DNA of 61,556 nt from Betaproteobacteria bacterium (GTDB taxonomy: Bacteria; Pseudomonadota; Gammaproteobacteria; Burkholderiales; Burkholderiaceae_C). A model generated the notes under the pieces. It was not told the DNA's origin and did no database searches. It saw only the letters and a list, made by a program, of their open reading frames with translations. The stretch is taken from the NCBI GenBank assembly GCA_013289985.1, contig JABCYW010000019.1, forward strand, positions 1-61,556, given 5' to 3'. Positions 28,955 through 37,629 of the stretch are shown in pieces (the stretch's first letter is position 1; each line of letters opens with the position of its first letter). The translations under genes and the position numbers were made by a program.

Positions 28955-31549
28955 TCAGGCGGCCCGGGTGGAGGCCAGGAAGTCCTGCGCGAAGCGCTGC
29001 AGCACGCCGCCCGCATCGTAGATGGAGACCTCCTCGGCCGTGTCGAGACGGCAGGTCACGGGAACCTCCAGCCGCTCGCCGTCGCGCCGATGGACGAGCA
29101 GCGTCAGCGTCGCGCGCGGCCGGCGCTCGCCGGCGACGTCGTAGGTCTCGGTGCCGTCCAGCCCCAGCGTCCTGCGGTCGACGCCGGGCTTGAACTCCAG
29201 CGGCAGCACGCCCATGCCGATGAGGTTGGTGCGATGGATGCGCTCGAAGCCCTCGGCCACGATGGCCTCGACGCCGGCGAGCCGCACGCCCTTGGCCGCC
29301 CAGTCGCGCGACGAACCCTGGCCGTAGTCGGCGCCCGCCACGATGATCAGCGGCTGCCTGCGCTCCATGTACGTCTCGATCGCCTCCCACATGCGCATCA
29401 CCCGGCCCTCGGGCTCGACGCGCGCGAGCGAACCCGTCTTCACGCCGCCGTCGGCGTCGCGCACCATCTCGTTCCTCAGCATGGGGTTCGCGAACGTCGC
29501 GCGCTGCGCCGTCAGGTGGTCGCCGCGATGCGTCGCGTACGAGTTGAAGTCCTCCTCCGGCACGCCCATGCGATGCAGGTATTCGCCCGCGGCGCTGTCC
29601 ATCATGATCGCGTTGGACGGCGACAGGTGATCGGTGGTGATGTTGTCGGGCAGCAGCGCCAGCGCGCGCATGCCGCGCAGCGTGCGCTCGCCGGCCAGCG
29701 CGCCCTCCCAGTACGGCGGACGGCGGATGTAGGTGCTCCGCGCGCGCCAGTCGTACAGCGGGGCCACGCTCTCGCCGGAGTCCGCGTGGATCGCGAACAT
29801 CGGCTCGTAGACCTGGCGGAAGTGCTCGGGCTTGACGCTCCTGGCGACGATGGCGTCGATCTCGGCGTCGGCGGGCCACAGGTCGGCCAGCCGGATCTCG
29901 CGGCCTTCGAAGACCGTCAACACGTCCTTCTCGATGTCGAAGCGGATCGTCCCTGCGATGGCGTATGCGACGACCAGCGGCGGCGACGCGAGGAAGGCCT
30001 GCTTCGCGTACGGGTGGATGCGGCCGTCGAAGTTGCGGTTGCCCGAGAGCACGGCGGTCGCGTAGAGATCGCGGGCCACGATCTCCTGCTGGATGGCCGG
30101 GGCCAGCGCGCCGGACATGCCGTTGCACGACGTGCACGCATACGCCACCACGCCGAAGCCCAGCTTCTCGAGCTCGGGCAGCAGGCCGGCGTCCTCGAGG
30201 TACAGCGTGACGGCCTTGGAGCCGGGCGCCAGGGAGCTCTTGACCCACGGCTTGCGCGCCAGGCCCACGCGATTCGCGTTGCGCGCCAGCAGGCCCGCGG
30301 CGATCACGTTGCGCGGGTTGCTGGTGTTGGTGCAGCTGGTGATGGCGGCGATGATCACCGCGCCGTCCGGCATGCGGCCGGGCGTGTCCGTCCACGCGCC
30401 GGCGATGCCCCGGGCGGCCAGGTCGCTGGTGGCGACGCGCGCGTGCGGATTCGACGGGCCGGCCATGTTGCGAACGACCGTCGCCAGGTCGAACGACAGG
30501 TCGCGCTCGTACACCGCGTCCGCGAGGCTGTCCGCCCACAGGCCGGCCTGCCTCGCATAGGTCTCGACCAGCGCGACCTGCTCGTCGGCGCGGCCGGTCA
30601 GGCGCAGGTAGGCCAGCGTCTGCGGGTCGATGGCGAACATCGCCGCGGTGGCGCCGTACTCGGGCGCCATGTTCGAGATGGTGGCGCGGTCGCCCAGCGT
30701 CAGCGCCGAGGCGCCCGCGCCATGGAACTCGAGGTAGGCGCCCACCACCTTGGCCTTGCGCAGGAACTCGGTCAGCGCCAGCACCAGGTCGGTGGCGGTG
30801 ATGCCGGGCCCCGGCCTGCCCGTGAGCTCGACGCCGACGATCTCGGGCAGCCGCATCCACGAGGCGCGTCCGAGCATCACGTTCTCGGCCTCCAGGCCGC
30901 CGACGCCCACCGCCACGACGCCCAGCGCGTCGACGTGCGGCGTGTGGCTGTCCGTCCCCACCAAGGTATCCGGGAAGGCCACGCCGTCCTTCGCGTGGAC
31001 GACCGGCGACATCCGCTCCAGGTTGATCTGGTGCATGATCCCGTTGCCCGGCGGGATCACCTCCATGTTCCGGAACGCGCGCTTCGTCCACTCGATGAAG
31101 TGGAAGCGGTCCTCGTTGCGCCGGTCCTCGATCGCGCGGTTCTTCGCGAAGGCATCCGGGTCGTCGCCGCCGCACTCCACGGCCAGCGAATGGTCGACGA
31201 TCAGCTGCACCGGCACGACCGGGTTGACCTGCGCCGGGTCGCCGCCCTGCTCGGCGATGGCGTCGCGCAGGCCGGCGAGGTCGACGAGCGCCGTCTGGCC
31301 GAGGATGTCGTGGCAGACGACGCGCGCCGGGAACCACGGGAAGTCGTGGTCGCGCCGGCGCTCGACGAGCTGCGCCAGGCTCTGCTCCAGGATCGCGGGG
31401 TCGCAGCGGCGCACCAGGTTCTCGGCGTGCACGCGCGAGGTGTAGGGCAACGTCGCCCAGGCGCCGGGACGGAGGGCTTCCACGGCCTCGCGCGCGTCGA
31501 AGTAGTCGAGCGCCGTGCCGGGCAGGTTCTTGCGATATCGGAGGTTCAT
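28955..31549 (-). CDS. acnD: Fe/S-dependent 2-methylcitrate dehydratase
   Basis: This 864-residue aconitase-family enzyme dehydrates 2-methylcitrate to 2-methylaconitate and replaces PrpD in many betaproteobacteria. [4Fe-4S] cysteines are visible in TSCTNTSNP and ACTSCNG. The swivel-domain motif GADYGQGSSRDWAAKG and the early motif LVGTDSHTPHVD are intact. Start ATG 31549 (MNLRYRKNLPG) is the family start and sits 11 bp after prpC; the frame itself is open much further. No prpD is present in the window. Confidence 0.95.
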   Translation of the reverse strand: MNLRYRKNLPGTALDYFDAREAVEALRPGAWATLPYTSRVHAENLVRRCDPAILEQSLAQLVERRRDHDFPWFPARVVCHDILGQTALVDLAGLRDAIAEQGGDPAQVNPVVPVQLIVDHSLAVECGGDDPDAFAKNRAIEDRRNEDRFHFIEWTKRAFRNMEVIPPGNGIMHQINLERMSPVVHAKDGVAFPDTLVGTDSHTPHVDALGVVAVGVGGLEAENVMLGRASWMRLPEIVGVELTGRPGPGITATDLVLALTEFLRKAKVVGAYLEFHGAGASALTLGDRATISNMAPEYGATAAMFAIDPQTLAYLRLTGRADEQVALVETYARQAGLWADSLADAVYERDLSFDLATVVRNMAGPSNPHARVATSDLAARGIAGAWTDTPGRMPDGAVIIAAITSCTNTSNPRNVIAAGLLARNANRVGLARKPWVKSSLAPGSKAVTLYLEDAGLLPELEKLGFGVVAYACTSCNGMSGALAPAIQQEIVARDLYATAVLSGNRNFDGRIHPYAKQAFLASPPLVVAYAIAGTIRFDIEKDVLTVFEGREIRLADLWPADAEIDAIVARSVKPEHFRQVYEPMFAIHADSGESVAPLYDWRARSTYIRRPPYWEGALAGERTLRGMRALALLPDNITTDHLSPSNAIMMDSAAGEYLHRMGVPEEDFNSYATHRGDHLTAQRATFANPMLRNEMVRDADGGVKTGSLARVEPEGRVMRMWEAIETYMERRQPLIIVAGADYGQGSSRDWAAKGVRLAGVEAIVAEGFERIHRTNLIGMGVLPLEFKPGVDRRTLGLDGTETYDVAGERRPRATLTLLVHRRDGERLEVPVTCRLDTAEEVSIYDAGGVLQRFAQDFLASTRAA

Positions 31550-31560
31550 GGAGGGCTTGC

Positions 31561-32715
31561 TCAGCGGCGTTCGGCGATCGGGAGGAACGGCAGGTCTTCG
31601 GGACCCGTGTAGTTTGCGCTCGGCCGGATGATCTTGTTGTCGATGCGCTGCTCGATCACGTGCGCCGCCCAGCCGGACGTGCGCGAGATGACGAACAGCG
31701 GCGTGAACATCGCGGTCGGCACGCCCATCACGTGGTAGCTCACCGCGCTGAACCAGTCGAGGTTGGCGAACATCTTCTTGACGTCCCACATCACGCTCTC
31801 GAGGCGCTCGGCGATGTCGAACATCTTCGTCGCGCCCGCCGCCCCGGACAGGCGCTTCGCCACGCCCTTGATGACGACGTTGCGCGGATCGCTCACGGTG
31901 TAGACCGGGTGCCCGAAGCCGATCACGACCTCCCGGGCCTCGACCCGGCGGCGGATGTCGGCCTCGGCCTCGTCCGGGTCGGCGTAGCGCTTCTGGATCT
32001 CGAAGGCGACCTCGTTGGCGCCGCCGTGCTTGGGCCCGCGCAGCGCGCCGATGCCGCCGGCGATCGCCGAGTAGACGTCGCTGCCGGTGCCGGCGATGAC
32101 GCGGGCCGTGAACGTCGAGGCGTTGAACTCGTGCTCCGCGTAGAGGTTCAGCGAGGTGTGCATCGCGCGCACCCAGGCGTCGGACGGCTTCCTGCCGTGC
32201 AGCAGGTGCAGGAAGTGGCCGCCGATCGAGTCGTCGTCGGTCTCCACCTCGATGCGCTTGCCGTTCGACGACCAGTGATGCCAGTACAGCAGCATCGAGC
32301 CGAGCGAGGCCATGAGGCGGTCGGCGATGTCGCGCGCGCCCGGCACGTTGTGGTCGTCCTTCTCGGGCAGCACGCAGCCGAGCGCCGACACGCCGGTGCG
32401 CATGACGTCCATCGGATGCGCCGCGGCGGGAATGCTCTCGAGCGCGTGCTTCACGCCGGTGGGCAGGCCGCGCAGGGACTTCAGCTTCGCCTTGTAGGCC
32501 GCGAGCTCCGCCGCCGTGGGCAGCTTGCCGTGCACCAGCAGGTGGGCGATCTCCTCGAACTCGCAGACCTCGGCGATGTCGAGGATGTCGTAGCCGCGGT
32601 AGTGGAGGTCGTTGCCGGTGCGCCCCACGCTGCACAGCGCGGTGTTGCCGGCGGTCACGCCGGACAGGGCGACGGACTTCTTGGGCTTGAACGGGGTGGC
32701 GGTGGCATGGCTCAT
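31561..32715 (-). CDS. prpC: 2-methylcitrate synthase
   Basis: This 384-residue citrate-synthase-family enzyme condenses propionyl-CoA with oxaloacetate. The catalytic triad is seen as His in [11 protein letters not shown], His in [13 protein letters not shown] and Asp in NLDWFSAV. Start ATG 32715 ([20 protein letters not shown]) is chosen over an open upstream stretch, with GGAAG 7 bp upstream. It is the first gene of the prp operon and is divergent from an ScfR-type regulator. Confidence 0.95.
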   Translation of the reverse strand: MSHATATPFKPKKSVALSGVTAGNTALCSVGRTGNDLHYRGYDILDIAEVCEFEEIAHLLVHGKLPTAAELAAYKAKLKSLRGLPTGVKHALESIPAAAHPMDVMRTGVSALGCVLPEKDDHNVPGARDIADRLMASLGSMLLYWHHWSSNGKRIEVETDDDSIGGHFLHLLHGRKPSDAWVRAMHTSLNLYAEHEFNASTFTARVIAGTGSDVYSAIAGGIGALRGPKHGGANEVAFEIQKRYADPDEAEADIRRRVEAREVVIGFGHPVYTVSDPRNVVIKGVAKRLSGAAGATKMFDIAERLESVMWDVKKMFANLDWFSAVSYHVMGVPTAMFTPLFVISRTSGWAAHVIEQRIDNKIIRPSANYTGPEDLPFLPIAERR

Positions 32716-32879
32716 GAGGTTCTTCCAGGTTCTCCGGCGTGAAACGGGGGCCGTTCCGCACGGCCTCGATATTGCAATGTTTGCATTCCGGTATGCTTTG
32801 CACAACGACTGAAGTAGCGAAGATTTGCGAAGGCGGATCCTCAAATTGCAATGTTTGCGATACTCAAGAAGAGACCATC
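32716..32879. promoter_or_regulatory. prpC / ScfR-regulator promoter region with repeated operators
   Basis: ATTGCAATGTTTGC occurs twice as an exact 14-bp direct repeat (32771-32784 and 32845-32858). Additional TTTGC motifs lie at 32797-32801 and 32824-32828. TTTGC/GCAAA-type sites are the described targets of the RamB/PrpR (ScfR) family. The second copy ends 21 bp before the regulator ATG, in a position suited to autorepression. Confidence 0.7.
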
Positions 32880-34370
32880 ATGCGCAAGACTTTCCTCGGC
32901 GTGAAGCTGAAGACGCTCCGCGAACAGCGGGGCCTGACGCAGGCCGCGCTGGCGCAGCTGCTGGCCCTGTCGCCCAGCTATCTCAACCAGCTCGAGAACA
33001 ACCAGCGCCCCTTGAGCGTGCCGGTGCTGCTGCGCCTGCAGTCGTCCCTCGGGGTGGACCTGCAGGTGTTCTCGGACGACGACGAGGCCCGCCTGACGGC
33101 CCAGCTCCAGACCGTGATGGCCGAGGCCGCGGGCGACACGGTCGTCGCCCAGGCCGAGTTGCGCTCGCTCGCGCAGCAGATGCCCGCGCTGGCGCAGGTC
33201 ATCATCCGCATGCACCGGCGCGGCCGCGACGCGGAGGACCGGCTGTCGTCGCTGGCCACCACGCTCGGCGACCGCGCGGGCGAGCTGGCACCCTCGGCGC
33301 GCCAGTCGCACGAGGAGGTGCGCGACTTCTTCTACGAGCGGCACAACCACATCGCGGCGCTGGACGAGCGCGCGGAGGCGCTGCATGAAGTCGTCCGTGC
33401 ATCGCCCGCCGCCACGGGCAAGTCGACGAAGCCCGCGCGGCGCCCCGGCGGCGAGCGCCCCAACGACACGCGCGACCTCGCGGGCCGGCTGGAGGCGTTC
33501 CTGCTTCGCACGCACGGCGTCGCCACGAGCACCTTGCCGCAGGAGGGCCCGCACTCCGAAGGCGTCACGCTGCGGCGCTTCGATGCGCGCAACAAGGTGC
33601 TGTACGTCGGCGACGCCGCGGAGCCCGGCCAACGCGCGTTCCAGCTGGCGACGCAGCTGGCCTATCTCGAGGCCGGCGCGCTGATCGACGAACTGGCGGA
33701 CTCGGGCAGCTTCTCGAGTCCGGAATCGCGTTCGCTGGCGCGCATCGGCCTGGCCAGCTATTTCGCGGGCGCGTTGGTGCTGCCGTACCGCCGCTTCCTC
33801 GGCGCCGCCGAACAGCTGATGTACGACATCGACCTGCTGGCGCAACGCTTCGGCGTGAGCTTCGAGACGGTGTGCCACCGGCTGTCCACGCTCCAACGCC
33901 CCGACGCCCGCGGCATCCCGTTCTTCTTCGTGCGGGTCGACCGGGCGGGCAACATCTCCAAGCGCCAGTCGGCCACCGACTTCCATTTCTCGCACACGGG
34001 CGGCTCCTGCCCGCTGTGGAACGTCTACGAGGCCTTCGCCCAGCCGGCCAAGGTGCTGACGCAGGTCGCGCGCATGCCCGATGGCCGGACCTACCTCTGG
34101 ATCGCGCGCTGCGTGTCGCGCATCACCGGGGGATACGGCTCGCCCGAGCGCACGTTCGCCATCGGCCTGGGGTGCGACGTGCGCCACGCGTCCCGGCTGG
34201 TCTATGCGAAGGGCCTGGCCCTGGCGGACGCCGAGGCGGCGACGCCGATCGGCGCGGGATGCCGGATCTGCGATCGCAAGGGCTGCCCGCAGCGCGCGTT
34301 TCCCGCGCTGGGCAAGCGCCTGCAGATCGACGAGAACGAGCGTCCGCGCGAGCCTTACGCGAGCGAATGA
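32880..34370 (+). CDS. ScfR-family (RamB/PrpR-like) short-chain acyl-CoA regulator
   Basis: This 496-residue regulator has an XRE helix-turn-helix at the N-terminus (about 8-62; LTQAALAQLLALSPSYLNQLENNQR). A linker, an ImmA/IrrE-like central domain (about 260-330; ATQLAYLEAGALIDEL) and a DUF2083 C-terminal domain follow. The latter ends in a Cys cluster (GCRICDRKGCPQRAFP) like the Fe-S region of mycobacterial PrpR. It controls propionate or acetate catabolism in actinobacteria. Here it is divergent from prpC with repeated TTTGC operators between. The HExxH zinc motif of true IrrE peptidases is absent. ATG 32880 has AAGAAGAG upstream; the frame is open 141 bp further. Confidence 0.9.
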   Translation: MRKTFLGVKLKTLREQRGLTQAALAQLLALSPSYLNQLENNQRPLSVPVLLRLQSSLGVDLQVFSDDDEARLTAQLQTVMAEAAGDTVVAQAELRSLAQQMPALAQVIIRMHRRGRDAEDRLSSLATTLGDRAGELAPSARQSHEEVRDFFYERHNHIAALDERAEALHEVVRASPAATGKSTKPARRPGGERPNDTRDLAGRLEAFLLRTHGVATSTLPQEGPHSEGVTLRRFDARNKVLYVGDAAEPGQRAFQLATQLAYLEAGALIDELADSGSFSSPESRSLARIGLASYFAGALVLPYRRFLGAAEQLMYDIDLLAQRFGVSFETVCHRLSTLQRPDARGIPFFFVRVDRAGNISKRQSATDFHFSHTGGSCPLWNVYEAFAQPAKVLTQVARMPDGRTYLWIARCVSRITGGYGSPERTFAIGLGCDVRHASRLVYAKGLALADAEAATPIGAGCRICDRKGCPQRAFPALGKRLQIDENERPREPYASE

Positions 34371-34477
34371 ATGTCTTTTCGCGGGGAACCCGGTGATTGG
34401 GCAGTACGGAAAGAAGCAGGTAACAAGTCCGTGCTCATGATGGCGTCCGGAATCACCATCGCCCCCAGGAGTCGCCC

Positions 34478-35254
34478 TTGTTCAACCCCCGCCAACTTCG
34501 CTCCGCGCTCGTCGCGGTCCCCGCCGCCCTGCTGCTGGCGCCCCAGCTATCGATGGCCCAGCAGCAGCAAGGCGCTTCCGCCACGCCCTGGGCCCTGGGC
34601 ATCGGGGTCGCGACCGCGCAGCGGCCGTACGCGGGCGACTCCAGCAAGACCATCCCGTTGCCGTTCGTGTCCTACGAGAACGACTGGTTCAGGATCGCCG
34701 GCATCGGCGCGGACCTGAAGCTGGGCTCGGCCGGCCCGCTCACCTTCGCGCTGCGCGCCAAGTACGCCCTCGGCGACGGCTACAAGTCGGGCGACGCGCC
34801 CATCCTGAACGGCATGCAGGATCGCAAGGGCAGCCTCTGGCTCGGGCCGGCCGTCCAGTGGAAGACGGACATCGCGAAGCTGTCGTTCGAGGTGCTGGCC
34901 GACACGCTCGGCAAGAGCAAGGGCATCGAGGCGAAGCTCGGCGCGGAACACGATTTCCGCGTGGGCTCCTTCCTGTTCACGCCGCATGCCGCGGCGGAAT
35001 TCGTGGACAAGAAGTACGTCGACTACTACTACGGCGTGACCGCGGCGGAGGCCACGGCCAACCGCGCCGCCTACGAGGGCAGGTCGACGGTGAACCTCGA
35101 GGCCGGCCTGCGAGCGGCCTTCGTGGTCGATCCGGCCAATTCCGTCTTCGTGGACGGCGGCGCCAAGGCACTCGGCAAGGGCATCACCGACAGCCCGCTC
35201 GTCGGCCGCAAGGTGACGGCGGGCCTCGCGGCGGGCTACATCCACCGGTTCTGA
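34478..35254 (+). CDS. MipA/OmpV family outer-membrane protein
   Basis: This 258-residue protein has a cleavable signal peptide (cleavage after SMAQ, about 27) and alternating beta-barrel strands ending in the terminal aromatic signature YIHRF. MipA-type motifs include PLPFVSYENDWFRIAGIG and KYVDYYYGVT. The start is TTG 34478 with a strong AGGAG 6 bp upstream; no ATG lies in a plausible position. It precedes a response regulator and kinase by 23 bp and may be co-transcribed with them. MipA members act as murein-hydrolase scaffolds or porin-like proteins; the exact role is unknown. Confidence 0.85.
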   Translation: MFNPRQLRSALVAVPAALLLAPQLSMAQQQQGASATPWALGIGVATAQRPYAGDSSKTIPLPFVSYENDWFRIAGIGADLKLGSAGPLTFALRAKYALGDGYKSGDAPILNGMQDRKGSLWLGPAVQWKTDIAKLSFEVLADTLGKSKGIEAKLGAEHDFRVGSFLFTPHAAAEFVDKKYVDYYYGVTAAEATANRAAYEGRSTVNLEAGLRAAFVVDPANSVFVDGGAKALGKGITDSPLVGRKVTAGLAAGYIHRF

Positions 35255-35277
35255 GCCGACGCGGAGACGATGCGGAC

Positions 35278-35952
35278 ATGAACAGGATCGTGCTCGTCGA
35301 GGACCACGTCCGCCTGTCCCGGCTGATCGGCCAGGCGTTGGCCGAGGCCGGGATCGAGGTCGACCGGTTCCAGCGCATCGAGTCCGCGTTCCCCGGGATC
35401 GCGCAGAAGCCGTACGCGGCCGCCGTCATCGACCGGGGCCTGCCCGACGGCGACGGCATCGACCTCGTCAGGCGGCTCCGCAGCGCGGGAAGCACGCTCC
35501 CCTGCCTGCTGCTGACCGCGCGGGATTCGATCCACGACCGCGTCGATGGCCTGGAGGCCGGCGCGGACGACTACCTGCCCAAGCCGTTCGCCATGGCGGA
35601 GATGGTCGCGCGCGTCCGGGCGCTCATGCGACGCACCCAGGGCATGCAGAGCCTGAATCCCGAGTTCGCCGGCCTGCAGGTGGTGCCCGAGGCGGGATGC
35701 ATGAAATGGGGCGACGAGTCGATCACGCTGTCCTCCTCCGAGCTCCAGATCATGATCGCGCTGATGCGGGCCGGCGGCCAGACGCTGCGCCGGTCCAGCC
35801 TCGAGAACGCCGCCTGGGGCATCGGAGAGCCGGTGACGCCCAACGCGCTCGACGTGGCGCTGCACCGCCTGCGCCGCAAGCTGCAGGGCATCGGCTGCGA
35901 CCTGCAGATCGTGAATGTGCGCACCCATGGCTTCGCTCTTCAAAAGCCCTAG
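35278..35952 (+). CDS. OmpR-family response regulator
   Basis: This 224-residue protein has a receiver domain (acidic residues in VLVEDH, phosphoacceptor Asp in AVIDRGLPDGDG, Lys in YLPKPF) and a C-terminal winged-helix DNA-binding domain (LSSSELQIMIALMRAGGQTLRR, then LDVALHRLRRKL). Its 3' end overlaps the kinase gene by 38 bp, so it forms a pair with that kinase. It follows the MipA/OmpV gene, a plausible target. The RND operon converges on this unit from downstream. Confidence 0.93.
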   Translation: MNRIVLVEDHVRLSRLIGQALAEAGIEVDRFQRIESAFPGIAQKPYAAAVIDRGLPDGDGIDLVRRLRSAGSTLPCLLLTARDSIHDRVDGLEAGADDYLPKPFAMAEMVARVRALMRRTQGMQSLNPEFAGLQVVPEAGCMKWGDESITLSSSELQIMIALMRAGGQTLRRSSLENAAWGIGEPVTPNALDVALHRLRRKLQGIGCDLQIVNVRTHGFALQKP

Positions 35953-37291
35953 GCTGCCGCGCAGCCTCTTCGGGCGCTCGCTGCTGGCCTCGGTCACGGC
36001 GCTGCTGCTCGTGATGGCCCTGCTGGGCGTCTCGACGGCGATCGTCCTTGCCCTGGACAAGGAGCCTTTCTCGTGGGAGGGCCCCAAGGCCCAGGAGGAG
36101 CTGGTCACGAATGCGATGCACTTCGACGCCGGCGGGAACCTGGCGTTCATCGAGGTGTCCGAGAGCACCCAGCAGACCTTCGACGCGCTCTCCAAGGACA
36201 TGGCGTTCCAGGTTCTCGACGATGCCGGCAACGAGATCTTCGCCTCGCCCGAGGGGCCCGCGCTCGACGTGCTGCGCGGCGTTGCGGCCCATGCCACGGC
36301 GCACATGACGCGCAGCGCGGAAGGCGCTGTGCCGCTGCAGGTGCTCACCACGCCCATGGAGCGCAACGGCAGGCGCTACCTGCTCCGCAACGCGAGGAGC
36401 GAGCGCCTCGCGCTGGGCATCCGCTCCAGCGGCAGCGCCGTCTTCTACTTCGCCGCGATCTTCACGGGCCTGCTGGCGGTGCTGGTCTTCTCCTCGATCG
36501 CCCTCTGGATGGCGCGACGGACCGCGCAGCCCCTGAGGGAGGCCTCCGAGGCGGCGGCCGCCATCCGGCCCGGCAACCTCACACAGCGCGTGCACGCGCG
36601 CAACCTGCCCAGCGAGATCACGCCGCTGGTCGATGCGTTCAACAGCGCGCTGGAACGCCTCGAGAAGGGCTATCGCGTGCAGCAGGAGTTCCTCGCCGCC
36701 GCGGCGCACGAGCTGAAGACGCCGCTGGCCCTCATGCGTGCGGAGATCGAGCTGGGCAACGTCGCCAGCCTCGACCTTCTCCTGGAGGACATCGATTCGA
36801 TGGCCATCCAGGTCCAGCAGCTGCTGCAGCTCGCCGAGGTCAGCGAGATCCAGAACTTCCAGTTCGAGGCGCTGGCAGTCCGCGAGGTCGTCGAGGAGAC
36901 GGTCGCCTACGCCGCCCGGTTCGCCGACGGCAAGGACGTGAACCTCCGCCTCGTCATCGAGGGTTCGCGCACGCTGGAGGCCGACGGCGGCGCGCTGTCG
37001 ACGCTGGTGAAGAACCTGATCGAGAACGCGGTGCACTACTCGGAGCCGGGCGGCGTCGTGACGATCACGGTCTCGGAAGCCGCCGTCTCGGTCCGCGACG
37101 CGGGGCCGGGCGTGGCGCCGAACGATGTCCCGAAGTTGTTCACGCGCTTCTGGCGCAGCGAGGGCGCGCCCCACCCGGGCGCCGGCCTGGGGCTGTCGAT
37201 CTGCCAGAAGATCGCCGGCGCGCACGGCTGGCGGCTGAGCTACCGGGAAGCCTCGCCCGCGCCCGGCGCGGAGTTCGAAGTCGGCTTCTAG
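35915..37291 (+). CDS. sensor histidine kinase
   Basis: This 458-residue inner-membrane kinase has a first membrane segment (about 20-45), a periplasmic region of about 130 residues, a second segment (about 178-200), a HAMP domain, the phosphoacceptor motif AAAAHELKTPLALM and an ATPase domain with N box NLIENAVHYS, G1 RDAGPGV and G2 GAGLGLSICQ. ATG 35915 or 35927 can serve as start; both lie inside the regulator gene. The 3' end overlaps the convergent small exported-protein gene by 4 bp. The signal is unknown. Confidence 0.92.
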   Translation: MCAPMASLFKSPRLPRSLFGRSLLASVTALLLVMALLGVSTAIVLALDKEPFSWEGPKAQEELVTNAMHFDAGGNLAFIEVSESTQQTFDALSKDMAFQVLDDAGNEIFASPEGPALDVLRGVAAHATAHMTRSAEGAVPLQVLTTPMERNGRRYLLRNARSERLALGIRSSGSAVFYFAAIFTGLLAVLVFSSIALWMARRTAQPLREASEAAAAIRPGNLTQRVHARNLPSEITPLVDAFNSALERLEKGYRVQQEFLAAAAHELKTPLALMRAEIELGNVASLDLLLEDIDSMAIQVQQLLQLAEVSEIQNFQFEALAVREVVEETVAYAARFADGKDVNLRLVIEGSRTLEADGGALSTLVKNLIENAVHYSEPGGVVTITVSEAAVSVRDAGPGVAPNDVPKLFTRFWRSEGAPHPGAGLGLSICQKIAGAHGWRLSYREASPAPGAEFEVGF

Positions 37292-37629
37292 CGTGCCGAG
37301 GCCGCCGCGTCGGCGGGCTGGATCATGCGCACGACGCGGCATTCGGCGATGTTGACGACGACCTCGTCGCCGACGGCGTAGTGGTCGTCAGCGGAAAGAT
37401 CGAAGGCTCGCCACGCGTGGCTCTTGCCGCTGCGGTAGCTGATGACCAGCACCCTGGTCGCCGCCGCTTCGGGATGCACGGGCGCGCAGTCGAGGTTGAT
37501 GGCCGAGTCCTCCGCCGGACGCGGGCCGACGCCGCGCACGCGCGCCTGGCGCCAGTCGCCGGCGAGGGCGGCGCCCGATGCCGCCATCAGCGCGATGGCG
37601 ATCAGGCTCGAGGTTGTTGCAAGCTTCAT
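37288..37629 (-). CDS. small exported protein at the end of the RND operon
   Basis: This 113-residue protein has a Sec signal peptide (MKLATTSSLIAIALMAASGAALA, cleavage about 23) and a short hydrophilic domain with RVLVISYRSGKSHAWRAFDL and VGDEVVVNIAECRVVRMI. Two cysteines (LDCAPVH, AECRVV) could form a disulfide or bind metal. There is no Met-rich pattern of the CusF kind. Its ATG overlaps the stop of the outer-membrane factor (ATGA), which links it to the efflux system. Function unknown; a periplasmic accessory role is inferred from position only. Confidence 0.75.
   Translation of the reverse strand: MKLATTSSLIAIALMAASGAALAGDWRQARVRGVGPRPAEDSAINLDCAPVHPEAAATRVLVISYRSGKSHAWRAFDLSADDHYAVGDEVVVNIAECRVVRMIQPADAAASAR

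Noticed and set aside
26832-31337. Long minus-strand frame of 1501 codons
   Set aside because: It is a frame-shifted shadow of the prp operon; the real proteins with full motifs lie in other frames.
25919-31612. Very long open frame (1897 codons) on the plus strand
   Set aside because: It runs through metR-like in the wrong frame and antisense to prpB, prpF and acnD. It is Arg/His-rich with no domain and is an artefact of high GC.
37288-37629. Small exported protein as CusF-type copper chaperone
   Set aside because: It has no Met-rich OB-fold motif; only operon position links it to efflux.
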